This document shows positions 1 to 10,489 of a DNA stretch of 64,000 bases, in pieces. Below the pieces are notes generated by a model. That model was not told where the DNA came from. It saw only the letters and a list, made by a program, of their open reading frames with translations, and did no database searches. The translations under genes were made by a program, and so were the position numbers. Each line of letters starts with the position of its first letter. The stretch's first letter is position 1. The DNA is from Anthonomus grandis grandis (lineage: Eukaryota; Arthropoda; Insecta; Coleoptera; Curculionidae): assembly GCF_022605725.1 (NCBI RefSeq), contig NC_065548.1:6791644-6855643 (forward strand), given 5' to 3'.

Positions 1-429
1 TTTTGGGGTGTGTGCTCTCAGTATTTGTTCAGCTCTCTATTTATTTTGCAAAAAAGAGCCATACGCTATATGTGTGCAGCTCCCTTTCGTAGCCCCTGTA
101 GGCCATTGTTTTTAAAACACTCTGTCCTGACATTGCCATGCCTTTTTATTTTAGAGACTGTTTGTCTTATCCACAAAAAATTTCGCCATCAACTTGGCCC
201 CCCCTCCTCGGGTTACAATCTCCGAACAACCTTCTCTTTACCTCTACCTATCCCAAAAAGTGAGCAGATTAAGTCCTCTTTTGTATATGGGGGCAGAAGG
301 CTTTTTAACCACCTACCCCTTTATATAAGGCTAATAAATTGTGAAAAACGTTTTAGGAAAAATATAAAGAAACTCTTGCTTGCTAAAGCATTTTATTCTG
401 TAGACGAGTTTTTAAATACAATCTTTTGA
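1..429 (+). CDS. Non-LTR reverse transcriptase, C-terminal fragment
   Basis: The frame is open at the window edge, beginning FWG, and runs to a TGA at 427-429. It matches the domain that follows the RT fingers/palm in Jockey/CR1-like elements: an aromatic-W-G turn, then the helix LFILQKRAIRYM, then YNLRTTFSLPLP and FVYGGRRLFNHLP. No catalytic YADD box is present because that part lies to the left. The frame carries no stop, so this could be the end of an intact ORF2. The ATG-like starts inside it are not real starts. The family call is firm; the clade is not. Confidence 0.75.
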   Translation, partial: FWGVCSQYLFSSLFILQKRAIRYMCAAPFRSPCRPLFLKHSVLTLPCLFILETVCLIHKKFRHQLGPPSSGYNLRTTFSLPLPIPKSEQIKSSFVYGGRRLFNHLPLYIRLINCEKRFRKNIKKLLLAKAFYSVDEFLNTIF

Positions 430-621
430 CAGTGAAGAATTTTGCGCAGCGTAATGTGAATTCTTACTACCCTTTCTTTGGGTGTGTTCTATATTCTATG
501 TATGTAAGAATTGTTAAAATTTTTATATTTTTGTAAAAGATTATGTTGTCAACTATCTTTAAGATTTTATATAATGCTTTGTTAACAACAGATGATGTTA
601 TGTAACAATAAAGCTATTTTT

Positions 622-642
622 GACTTTGACTTTGACTTTGAC
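622..642 (+). repeat. TTTGAC hexamer tail of the retrotransposon
   Basis: About four tandem copies of TTTGAC follow the AATAAA signal by roughly 15 bases and mark the 3' terminus of the element. Confidence 0.75.
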
Positions 643-1499
643 ATATAACTGCTTTCGCTTTTAGTTTAGAGTTTAGGGTTCCGTTAAAAATTTAGTTTTT
701 TAAAAGGGTTCCGTCACGAAAAATGTTTGAGTAACACTGATCTAGACCAAGAGAATACATATCAACACCAATAAGAAACATTGAGTCTTCTCCAGCGAAA
801 GAAGGTCGTTGAAGATATCAAGTGGAATACTTCAGCGAAGTACCTCCAACCACAAAGTGGACTAACCCGAAGGAAGCAAATCATAAGTGGGAAGAACAAC
901 ATGAGCTCAGTCCAAAAATCCACGTTCATAAGCCCGAGTCAAGAGCAATGGAAAAACCAGCTACCGTGTTTGTAATTTTCAGAGATTTCAGTCAGGCAGT
1001 ATCTCAAGCGCAAGTCCCAGAAGAACTTCGAAAAATATGACACCTTCTCCTAGAAAAACGTTTGGGCAATGATCTCTAACCCTCCCAATCCAAAGTAAAA
1101 CGCCTCTTCGAGAACCTAAAGAAGATGTCGAAACTCCCGTTCGACAGGAACCCTCAGAATTACCCGGTTCCAGATAGAGACTTCCCAATAGATAACGGAA
1201 AATCCTTTTCAGCTTGAGGCGACCCAAGCTTCGCTGAATGTGTACAACTAGGTACAGAGCAAAGGTAATGTTTTTCCACGCAGTTAGGAAGGAGTACTCT
1301 GTAGTTTCATGTCGAGGTATCTGAAGGTATTTACTAAGACTTTTGGCTCGAAAATCTGCAGTAACGTCTACCAGTGAGGTCCTAAAGAAAGGCAAAAGTA
1401 GCAGGGCGGCAAGGTGTTTTCATTTGGTGATGCACATTTGAATAAGTTAGATTAGAATGTGCTTCTTGTTAAAATATACCTCGCCAAGGCGTTTTTGTC
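643..1499. other. Unassigned sequence with broken reading frames
   Basis: Two copies of a GGGTTCCGT-containing motif about 30 bp apart lie at about 677-725. From 780 to 1400 base composition is higher in GC than the surroundings, and frames of 60-135 codons exist on both strands. None shows a recognisable domain, and a plus-strand reading needs several frameshifts. It may be a decayed gene or transposon, but I cannot identify it. Confidence 0.3.
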
Positions 1500-2270
1500 C
1501 ATTTGGATGTTCTGGAAATTATGTTTTCTTGCATGGTTTATCCTAATAGATAAAAAAATTATTATTTTATTACAATTTTTAGTGATACCGCAGACTAAGA
1601 CAGCCCTTCTGTTTCTTGGTTCATTTAAACGCATCAGATTCATCAAGAAGAATTTGCTTTCATTCTTGCCGCTGATTTTTTAATGTATATTGTTTATTCT
1701 GTATCTTTTGATCAAATTTTTTTGTATTAATCATTAAGACCAAGAGATTATTAAACTATATCATCTTAAATGAGCCTTTCTTGGACACTGGACATTTGGG
1801 ATTATGGAGCTTAAAAGAACTAGAGAACTATAAGAACTTAAGTTTTTTTTTATGTTTCTGATATTACCAATGATGACGCATAGAACAATCTTGGATATAG
1901 TGATTTAGGGTATACCTTCATAATCTTTTAATCTCAACCTCTCTTTGGTGAAAGGTTGCCTCAAGTCCTCATAGTCTCCAGGAAGAAAATTAACCGCTCT
2001 AAGAACCTTCTATGTTCTATGAGGTCAAATTTTTTTTTAAATTTTCTATTTGGTATCTGCCCGATGATTGGGTTAAGGTGTTTTGAATGGTATCAATGGC
2101 TTGTGAGAGATCATCACGTAGTTTTGTAGGATGAGCTATTAAATATTATAAATTTTGTTGATGTCATGACGACAAAGAGTCAAAAAAATAGAGAAATCTG
2201 GTATTTGGGAGTGTTGAAACATGTTCACAATTCAAGATCAAATATTGAACCTTTTCACATGCTTTTTATT
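1500..2270 (+). repeat. Diverged tandem duplication, copy 1
   Basis: AT-rich non-coding DNA whose landmarks recur in the same order in the next unit. These are TTCTGGAAATTATG / GGTTTAT, then CAGACTRAGA, then TTTCTTGGTT, then TTATGGAGCTTA, then TCTATGAGG, and finally GTGTTTTGAATG followed by a TGTRAGRGATCAT block. Divergence is high and includes indels. Confidence 0.6.
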
Positions 2271-2299
2271 TCACCTTTTGATTTTTTATTTACTGTCTG

Positions 2300-3260
2300 A
2301 ATCTTCTCGAAATTATGTTTTTACTTTTATGGTTTAAAAAGAAAAATTAATATTTGATTAATTTTACATTTTTCATGATACCTCAGACTGAGAACAAAAT
2401 TCTATTTGTTTCTTGGTTTATTTAAAATCATCATCCAGGGATACAGAATTTGCCGATGTCCTTTTGGTGCCTATTGAGGAACTCTACTGAATCAATTACT
2501 AAGATCAATAGAATATTAAAGTCAAATGAACCTACCCTTAATCATTTCCTTTAAAAACTGGAAATGTTGTGTTATGGAGCTTACAAAAACCAGATACTCA
2601 TACAGTTTTTTTAAGATGTTTTTGTTTTAGTGATAATATTTACTTGAAGATACAGAATGGAAATTGATAATGTTTTAATCTTAAGCTTCCTTCGGGTGAA
2701 GGTTTTCTCTCGGGGGAAAGTTCTCATAGCCTCCAACAAAACAGACTTCAGAAACAGAAACAGACCTCTCTAAGAATTATCTAATTCAAATAAATTGCTA
2801 AGTTCTATGAGGCCAAAGGACTTCAGGTTTCAGTAGTAGTCCTTTTTCATATGTGTAAATCCTTCGAATGCTTTAATCTTTCTTTCTTTTCATTCATTTC
2901 CTTTTCTTATCTCTATTGAAACAGACCTCTCCTACTCTCGAGTATTTACTGAGATGCTTTCAGATCTCTACTACAAAAGAGAGACTACCGATCTGCACTA
3001 TCCTTCTCTTCAACAGCATACTTCTCTAGTTGATGAATCATTAAGAGTTAGTTCTTCATTAGTTATTACATTAGTTCTTCAATAAACTTATGGTTACCCA
3101 GGTCTCTTTGCCAGATTACAGAGGGGTGTTTTGAATGCTACCTATGGCCTGTAAGGGATCATCTAGAGAGAACTCTTAATTAATATAAATTTTGTTTTTA
3201 CTGGAGAATGTCAAAGAGTCGAGTTAAAAAATCAAAAGAAACTATAGATTGAGATAAATC
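2300..3260 (+). repeat. Diverged tandem duplication, copy 2
   Basis: Second copy of the preceding unit, extended by about 200 bp of extra sequence around 2850-3070. Both copies carry the same block order. The unit also shares its leading motif with the 27.6-33.4 kb array. Confidence 0.6.
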
Positions 3261-3512
3261 GCCCATGATGACTTGACGTATTCAAATTTGAAATATTTTA
3301 GTATAATTTAATAAAGATTCCAAAATCTTAGATTAGTGGTTATAAAAATAAAGAGCAAACAGGGTTTGGGCTTATAAGGAAAGGTAATTTCCATAGAATA
3401 ATAAATAATAATAAATAACGCGGATTCCTCACTTGATGCTAAACGCGTACTTAACAATGGTAAAGAAATGTGTGTAAAACTTGTGTGAATTCCAATTTTT
3501 AAACAAATAAAT

Positions 3513-4622
3513 ATGGTTGGAAATCAGAGTACGGAAATATGCAATAACTGCGATAAAGTAGTGGACAATGATCAAGTGTATATTTGCGATCTTTGTGCGG
3601 CAAAAATACACAAAAAATGTACGAACTTATCGTTTTCGGAAATAAAATGTATGCCATTGCAACGAAGAGTTTTAGTGCTGTTATGCTTTAAGTGCAAGGA
3701 AGTTTTAGGAAAAACTCCAGAAATGTTTAATTTGATGAAAGAAATGAAAAATGAACTAGTAAACCTAAAAAGTGAAGTAACTTAACTTAGAAAAGAAATC
3801 AATATTAACAAGAAACAACAAAATACCTATTCTGATATTGCAAAAAGGGGCCAAACAATAATGGGAAATAAACCATCTCAATTTCCTACATTAATTATGA
3901 AATCCAAAAGTGGTTTAGACTCTGAAAAAACGCTAAAACTAATCCAAGAAAAAATAAATCCTAATGATCTGAAAATAGGAGTGAAAAATATTAATAGCAC
4001 AAACAATGGAAATATAATTGTTAAATGCAACACAAAAGAGGAAATAGGATCACTGAAAAAAGCAATTGAAACAAAATTAGGACACACAGTGGAGGCTAAC
4101 ATACCGAAGAAGAAAAGGCCACGAGTTAAAATTGTTGGATACACAGGGAACGGAACACCAGAAATCATTGAAGACAAAATAAGACGTCAAAACCAGTGGA
4201 TAATGCAAAATGATGAATTTACAGTAACTTACATCAAAAGGAACGAACAAAAAAAGTTCTCAATTATTTTCCTGGAGTGTAAACCGGAGGCCTACTGGAA
4301 GTTTATTGGCACAGGAATGACCTGTATTGGATGGAATCGTTGTGCTGTGTATGACGATGCTCCATTTACAAGATGTTATAAATGCCAAGGATACAATCAC
4401 AAAAGCAATGTTTGTAATAATAATACAGCATGTGGAACCTGCGCGGGTGAGCACGAAACAAAAACATGTAAAAGTGTTCAACACAAATGTTATAACTGCA
4501 TCTCAGCAAACAGAAAATATAATTTAAACCACAATGTTGAACATACAGCCCTAGATAGCAATTGTCCATCAACAAAATATTTTCTTGAAAGCACAAAGAA
4601 AAAGATTGACTATGGAGAATAA
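3513..4622 (+). pseudogene. ORF1 protein with PHD-type finger and zinc knuckles, one nonsense codon
   Basis: ORF1 products of non-LTR elements bind the element RNA and form the RNP. Residues 1-60 hold a C-x2-C...C-x2-C-x4-H-x2-C...C-x2-C pattern typical of a PHD finger, followed by a short coiled-coil-like stretch. After it comes a basic central region resembling the RRM-like part of insect ORF1 proteins. The end has three zinc knuckles, the first being CYKCQGYNHKSNVC. The single in-frame TAA at 3783-3785, between VT and LRKEI, splits the frame, and both halves share frame 3. A CAA-to-TAA change would explain it. The stop codon overlaps the ORF2 start. The product class is firm. Confidence 0.85.
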
Positions 4623-7594
4623 TGGTTGTAATTAATCAAGAAGACCTTCTGAACAAAATGGATGGAGATGACAATATCTTAACTAAGACGGTGGATAGCA
4701 GTATGTTGCATAATGAAGTAAATGTAAATGCAAGTATTTTTAATTTGGTACATGTAAATATTAGAAGTGTAAGAAAAAATTTCGACAATCTAATTCTATT
4801 GTTAGAAAATTTAAATTTAGGCTTTACAGACATAATTGTATTAAGTGAAACTTTTCAAGTATCCTCGAAGGATGACTTTAATATAAGGGGTTATGAAACA
4901 TTCTATAATGAAGGCAAATACAATAAAAATGATAGAATCATAATTCTGATAAAACCTGAATTGGACCCGGTGTTCTCCACAGTAATATTGCCGAAATCTC
5001 AAGTCACTTTGGCTAGAGTAGTATGTCATATCAAGGATATTACTGTGGGAGTTACAGCCGTGTATAAGCCACCTCCTATTTCAAAAGATCTTTTTATTCA
5101 GGATTTGGAAGAATTCTTAAGTTTAAATAACAATAATCAACAACTAGAAATATTTACTGGGGACGTTAATATAGATCTATTAAATCTTGAAGATAATAAT
5201 GTTATTAAGTATTCAACTGTAATGTCACAATCGGGCTATTTATCTTATATAAATTCAATTACACGACCAGACACCAAAACTAATTTAGATCACATTTTCT
5301 TAAAATGTAAAAATATTTCTTCCGCAGAGTTTAAATCATTTGTTTTAGATAGCTGTCTAACAGATCATTTTCCAGTAATGATAAATGTTGCCTTTAAAGA
5401 TAAAAGTTTCCGAGCTGTCACCCAAAAAACAGAATCTAATAAAAAATCAATAGACATACATAATCTTAAAAGACTGTTAAATGAACAAGACTGGACGTTA
5501 ATAAAAGAAATAGACAATCCTGACCAAGCAATGAGCACTTTTTTTGAAATCTATACAAAGCATATAAAAAGCTCCGAAAGCCACTCTTTATATTACAAGA
5601 AATACAGAAAAATTAAAAAATGGATTACCAATGGTATAATAGCCTCAATCAAACATAGGGACAAACTAAAACGAAAACTATTAAAAAATTATAATGTAGA
5701 ACTAGCAAATGAATATAAAAATTATAGAAACCATTTAAATAAAATTATATCAATTCAAAAAAGAAATTATTATAGAAATGAGATTAATAAAAATAAAGAT
5801 AATATGAAGAAAATGTATGAAGTAATAAGAGATGCAACGAATCAACAACAGACAGAAAAACTTCACATTAAAATAAAAAATGAAAATGGGGAAAACTTCC
5901 AAGATGAACATCAAATGGCTGACTTTTGTAATCAATATTACACAAATATTGGTATTCAGATGGCAGAAAAAATCCCACAACCTCACAACCCACATAGCCT
6001 GGAGAACCCTATTACACAATCTATATACACTAATACTGTATTAATACACTGTATTTGACACCTATTACCTAAATACTATGAACTAATAAAACACATTAAC
6101 AACCTTAAAAATAAAAGTTCCCCAGGTTTGGATGGTATATCGGCTAATCTGATTAAACAAACACACATAGAAATTCTAGAGCCACTTATTCACATCATAA
6201 ATCAAATCTATAAGACTGGACATATACCTTCAAGCTTTAAATTAACAGTTGTCACTCCGATTCATAAATCAGGACCCAAAAGTATTGTCAGTAATTACCG
6301 GCCGATAAGCTTAATAACTTGCTTCGCAAAAATATTTGAAAAAAGTCTGAAAGACAGATTATTGAGCTTCTTTGTCACTAATAACATTTTGGCTGAAAAT
6401 CAATATGGGTTTTTACCAGGTTGTAGTACTTCCGATGCATTACAGAAACTCACTTTAGCAGTCACTAATCATCTTAACCAGAGCAGAAAGTGCCTTGGTG
6501 TTTTCATAGATCTCGCTAAGGCATTTGATACTGTTCCACATAACAAACTGTTTGAAGTTTTGGAACATTATGGGGTAAGAGGAATTGCAATAACTCTAAT
6601 GAAGAATTACTTAAAAAATAGACGACAAGTTGTTAAAATAAATAATACTTTAAGCAAAGAAGAGGTAATACAGATAGGAGTCCCGCAAGGCACAGTGTTA
6701 GGCCCGGTTCAGTTTATAATTTACTTAAACTCTCTCCTTAAAACCAAACTTAATAATGGAGAAATTATTTTATACGCAGACGACACAGCATTACTTTTTA
6801 ATGGTACAGACTGGGATCAAACAAAGCAGTATGCCATAGAAGGCCTTAATCATGTAAAAAATTGGCTGGAAACATTTAAGCTAAGTCTAAATGTCACCAA
6901 AACCAACTACATTGCCTTTTCACTAACTGCAGCAAATAGACCCAATTTTTCTCAGTTTTCTATTGATAGATATAATCAGATCAAGGAAACAGCTCATACT
7001 AAGTATCTCGGGACATATGTGGATCAGAATCTTAAATGGCATGTACATGCAGATTATCTGGCAAATAAACTAAAAAAATTGATTTATAAATTTTATATAA
7101 TTAGAACGTTTCTAAATATTAAGGAACTTATTATAATATATAAATCACTCACTGAGTCAATTTTAAGATATGGTATTTTAGTATGGGGAGGATTATATAA
7201 TAATGCTTTATATAAATTAACTATTGTCCATAAATATATCTTGAAGACTATTTTTAACAAATCAAGGCTTTTCCCTACAAATCAACTTTTTACAGAACAA
7301 GCAACTAATATAAGGACATTATACATTACAACAATATGTACATATATTCATTTTAAAACTCACATAAGAAACCATATAAATCATATCCATAATACAAGAT
7401 CAAGGGCTAGAGGTGATTTATACATTCCTAGCAGTTTAAAAAATATAAATTTAAAATTCTTTGTATACTTAGCACCAAAAACCTATAATCTTCTGCCTTG
7501 CACATTAAAAAAATTAAAAAATAAATCAAAATTTAGCAAGGAATGCAATAAGTATGTTCATAACCATTACCAAGATTTTGCCACTGTTTTCTAA
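4622..7594 (+). pseudogene. ORF2: AP-like endonuclease plus reverse transcriptase, one nonsense codon
   Basis: ORF2 nicks the target and reverse-transcribes the RNA. The first 230 residues are an APE-type endonuclease: HVNIRS, LSET, TAVYKPP, GDVNIDLL, LDHIF and LTDHFPV in order. The RT domain follows with GLDGIS, NYRPISL, QYGFLPGCSTSDA, FIDLAKAFDTVPH, GVPQGTVLGP and the catalytic YADDTALL. The C-terminal part has RYGILVWGG and a final basic region. No RNase H domain is visible. The frame is continuous (990 codons) except for a TGA at 6056-6058 in the linker before the RT. Local sequence around it reads oddly, so two compensating indels are possible. The start ATG overlaps the ORF1 stop as TAATG. 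Confidence 0.9.
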
Positions 7595-8171
7595 TATAGG
7601 ATAGTTAGTTTTTATACTTGTATATAATATGTAATAACAAGTGTTATGCAATTGTTGAGAGATGTAGGTGTTTAGGACTAAAAGGACAAAAATATTTCAT
7701 TTAAAACTAGGACAAAAAATATAAAATCGAGAGCAGGATTTATCACAATAGTTTTAAGGTTAGTTAAGTAAGTTTATTATAATTCGGAAAATAGAACCAA
7801 CTTTTTTTTTGAAACAACAGCGCACACAGGTGTGTTATGAACACCTAGGCGTTAATTTAAGATAGATACAGTGTAATAATATATATATTTTTTTTGTTCG
7901 TACATAATTTTTCTTTTTATAAAATTACTGTAAAAATCGACCCTGATTTTATAGGTTTTAATAATTATAAAATTTTTGATCAGTTTAAAAAATAAAAATT
8001 TAAGAGGATAATTCATATTAAAGTATAATCTTGACTTGGTTGATGTTGTTGGTACCTTGATGTTGCATCTGGAAATTAAAACGAAACTTCATTATGTGTA
8101 TGAGGTCTATAATGTTTCCAATTCACTAGGATTGCAAACAAATTGTTTGTCAGTGGAAAATCACAAAAAGC

Positions 8172-8213
8172 AATAAAATTAGTTAAAAACTTTAAATTAA
8201 AAAAAAAAAAAAA
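8172..8213 (+). terminator. Polyadenylation signal and A-tail of the retrotransposon
   Basis: AATAAA at 8172-8177 is followed about 20 bases later by a 15-base A-run. This is the expected 3' end of a poly(A)-primed retrotransposed copy. Confidence 0.7.
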
Positions 8214-10489
8214 TCATGATGCTTGGCTTGTATTCCCCAAGAGAACATAAAAAAGGTAGTCGAGTCGTCAAATACGACAGTTGAAACACAATTAACGTCA
8301 TTATTTGATGTAAATTAAAAATTTGCGAATCAGAATCTGTCGATCATATTGATTGACAGACTTTGCCACTTCGCCATATTCAACCTTCATACCCATTGCA
8401 TTTAACATTCATAATTAGAGGTTAAGATATTTTGACTACTGTGACATTTCCCGTTGTTGTCAATATACTAAAGCTGTGTTTATAGATTACCGTTTATGTT
8501 TCATTTTGCTAACCTAAATTAGATGTGGTTTACTTGTTCACAGTAACATTTCATGTTTTAGGTTCGGGGCCACATTTAGAGCCATATCAAGGCAAAATTT
8601 TTGGGTTTTATTGCACGAGGGTAATAAAAGCTCCATGTCCCATAAGTAACGGTAATTATTTTAACAGCAGATTCCTTTTGAAAAAAAATGAGGTTAAGTA
8701 AAATTTTCCTAGTCTGAAAGCCAAAAAAGCAACCAAGATACAGAGTAGTAAATTTAGCATTTATTAAACAATTATTTATTTTTAAAATTCCAAATATTCT
8801 CCTTCATTCATTCTTCAACAGCCTTATCCAGAACAATATCACGATGGAAATTTGATCGGTAAACGAAGTTATTTAAAGTACCTGTAAGCAGAAAGTTAAT
8901 TTCGGCAGATGCTGACTGTTTTTTTCGTCAACCGTAGTTAATCTTGACGGTTTTGGCACCCCGACCGCAGCGCAGCTCTTACGCCGGATACGTGTTTCGG
9001 AAATGAATCTTTAACAACTTAATGACGTTCTTTGAAGTATTTTTAAATCGTGTTTTGTCGCCGCGAGTTGTTCCCTTCAACTGCTCTCAGACTCTCTTAA
9101 GACGCCAACTTAACGGTTTTTATAGAAATTCACGATCTGGATTGGATCAAAATTACTTAGATAAATCAATAGTGAATTGTTGACTGTACTACTAAACCCT
9201 GTTTACAACCCCTTCTGACAATTGTAATGGGTAAACCTTGTCGAGGGGAGTTGGTCCTAACGTACGATTCTCGTGTTGTTAGTGCAGGTATTTGGGATGC
9301 TAATTAATTTACGATTTTGCTGCTTAATTAGTATGAAATGCCCGCCTCCCGCAGCTATATTGTGAGATGTTAATATGCCGTTTACGAGGTCGTATCATGC
9401 GAACGTAATGCCCTTCAATTTTCTGGGAAATTAGTTTAAATTGTCCGCCTGATTATGAACGGAGCGAGCGCTTAATGAGGTTCTTTGTGGTATTTTAATG
9501 AAAAAAATAACTATTAAGATTTTTTTAAGGACGTAAGAAAAACACCATTTTGCCCCACCTATATGACGCCTCTCTTAGCCAATCTTAAGTAATATCTCTT
9601 TGAAAATGTCCATGTAAGTTTTTCTCTTAAAAAAAATTAAATACCCTCATAAATATAAGTAATTACAGGAAAAAGTATGATAAATTAAAAGACCTTTAGC
9701 TGAAGAATCATGCTTTACTTAATAGGGTATAAAGTGGTTAAATTGCTTAATGGGTCGCTCACCCACATTTAAAGTCTCTTGTCGTGGAAAAGGAGTCGAC
9801 CGCTTACAACGAGAAGTGATCTCATAAAATTTTAATGTTGGTACTCGTGTAGTTTCTAGTGGGTTAAGTCTTAATAGGGTGCGAGATTATAAGATCCCAG
9901 TTACGGGAGGGCTATAAAATTTGTCGAGTGGACCTTAATTCTTAACGCGAGGCAAAAGTGCGGACATAAAGTGAGTTTGTTGCTCGAATAAGATGTTGTT
10001 AAGATACGAGCCATTTGGGGGATGTAATTTTTTACAAAAAATGGATTTTGGGCAACCATAATGATAAAAAGAGCCTCATATAAGTTCTGCTAAAACTAAA
10101 TGAAAAAAGTATTATTTTTTTTAAATTCTTCTGGTTTACGAACATTTTTTTTTTAATTTTTAGAAGCAAAGTAATAAATTCAACATGTTCTCTATAAAAA
10201 AATTCACAAGTAAATCTATTTTTCTCTATTTATAAGTGGCTAAATAAGGATGACTCTGCGAATGTGTAGAAAAAAGATAAATTATGTTAGTATATTAATC
10301 TTTATAGACATTCCAAAGAGATTTAAGAAGATAATAATGTTTTCCTCAGTAAATAAGAAAATAGAGTCATACTTAAGTTCCTGAAATAAGAAAGAAATAA
10401 GCCGAAGCATTTAAGATACTAGCAAGTAATGACAAAGAGATGTTTAATATTTTTCTTACAACTAAGCAAGCACCAATTTTTAAACTTAA
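8214..10489. other. Single-copy non-coding sequence, probably intronic
   Basis: No transposon domain or internal repeat was recognised. Base composition is more balanced than in the flanking arrays, especially at 8830-9530. It contains homeodomain-type TAATTA sites at about 9301 and 9325. A possible short exon is listed separately. Conserved regulatory DNA is one possibility; this is inference only. Confidence 0.35.
8822..8883 (+). other. Candidate 62-nt exon
   Basis: A pyrimidine tract ending TTCATTCTTCAACAG precedes the block, and a GTAAGC donor-like sequence follows it. One frame across it is open (PYPEQYHDGNLIGKRSY). It is not matched to any known protein, and sites of this quality can occur by chance. 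Confidence 0.15.

Larger units (their letters stand above)
1..642 (+). mobile_element. 3' end of a non-LTR retrotransposon
   Basis: The segment holds the C-terminal part of a reverse-transcriptase ORF, about 200 bp of 3' UTR, an AATAAA at about 607, and then a short tail of TTTGAC repeats. Short-repeat tails instead of poly(A) occur in several non-LTR clades. The 5' part lies outside the window, so it is unknown whether this copy is full length. Confidence 0.8.
3276..8213 (+). mobile_element. Near-complete two-ORF non-LTR retrotransposon
   Basis: The layout is 5' UTR, ORF1 (zinc-binding nucleic-acid protein), ORF2 (endonuclease plus reverse transcriptase), 3' UTR, AATAAA at 8172 and an A-run at 8199-8213. 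The 5' boundary is uncertain. A candidate target duplication is CATGATGACTTG at about 3264 against CATGATGCTTGG directly after the A-run, which differs by one base deletion. Each ORF carries one nonsense codon but no other obvious break, so the copy is fairly young. The architecture fits the Jockey/CR1 group. The PHD-type finger at the start of ORF1 resembles CR1-related ORF1 proteins. Confidence 0.85.

Noticed and set aside
988..1395. 135-codon minus-strand frame
   Set aside because: No domain, no splice or promoter support, and a competing plus-strand frame of similar quality covers the same bases.
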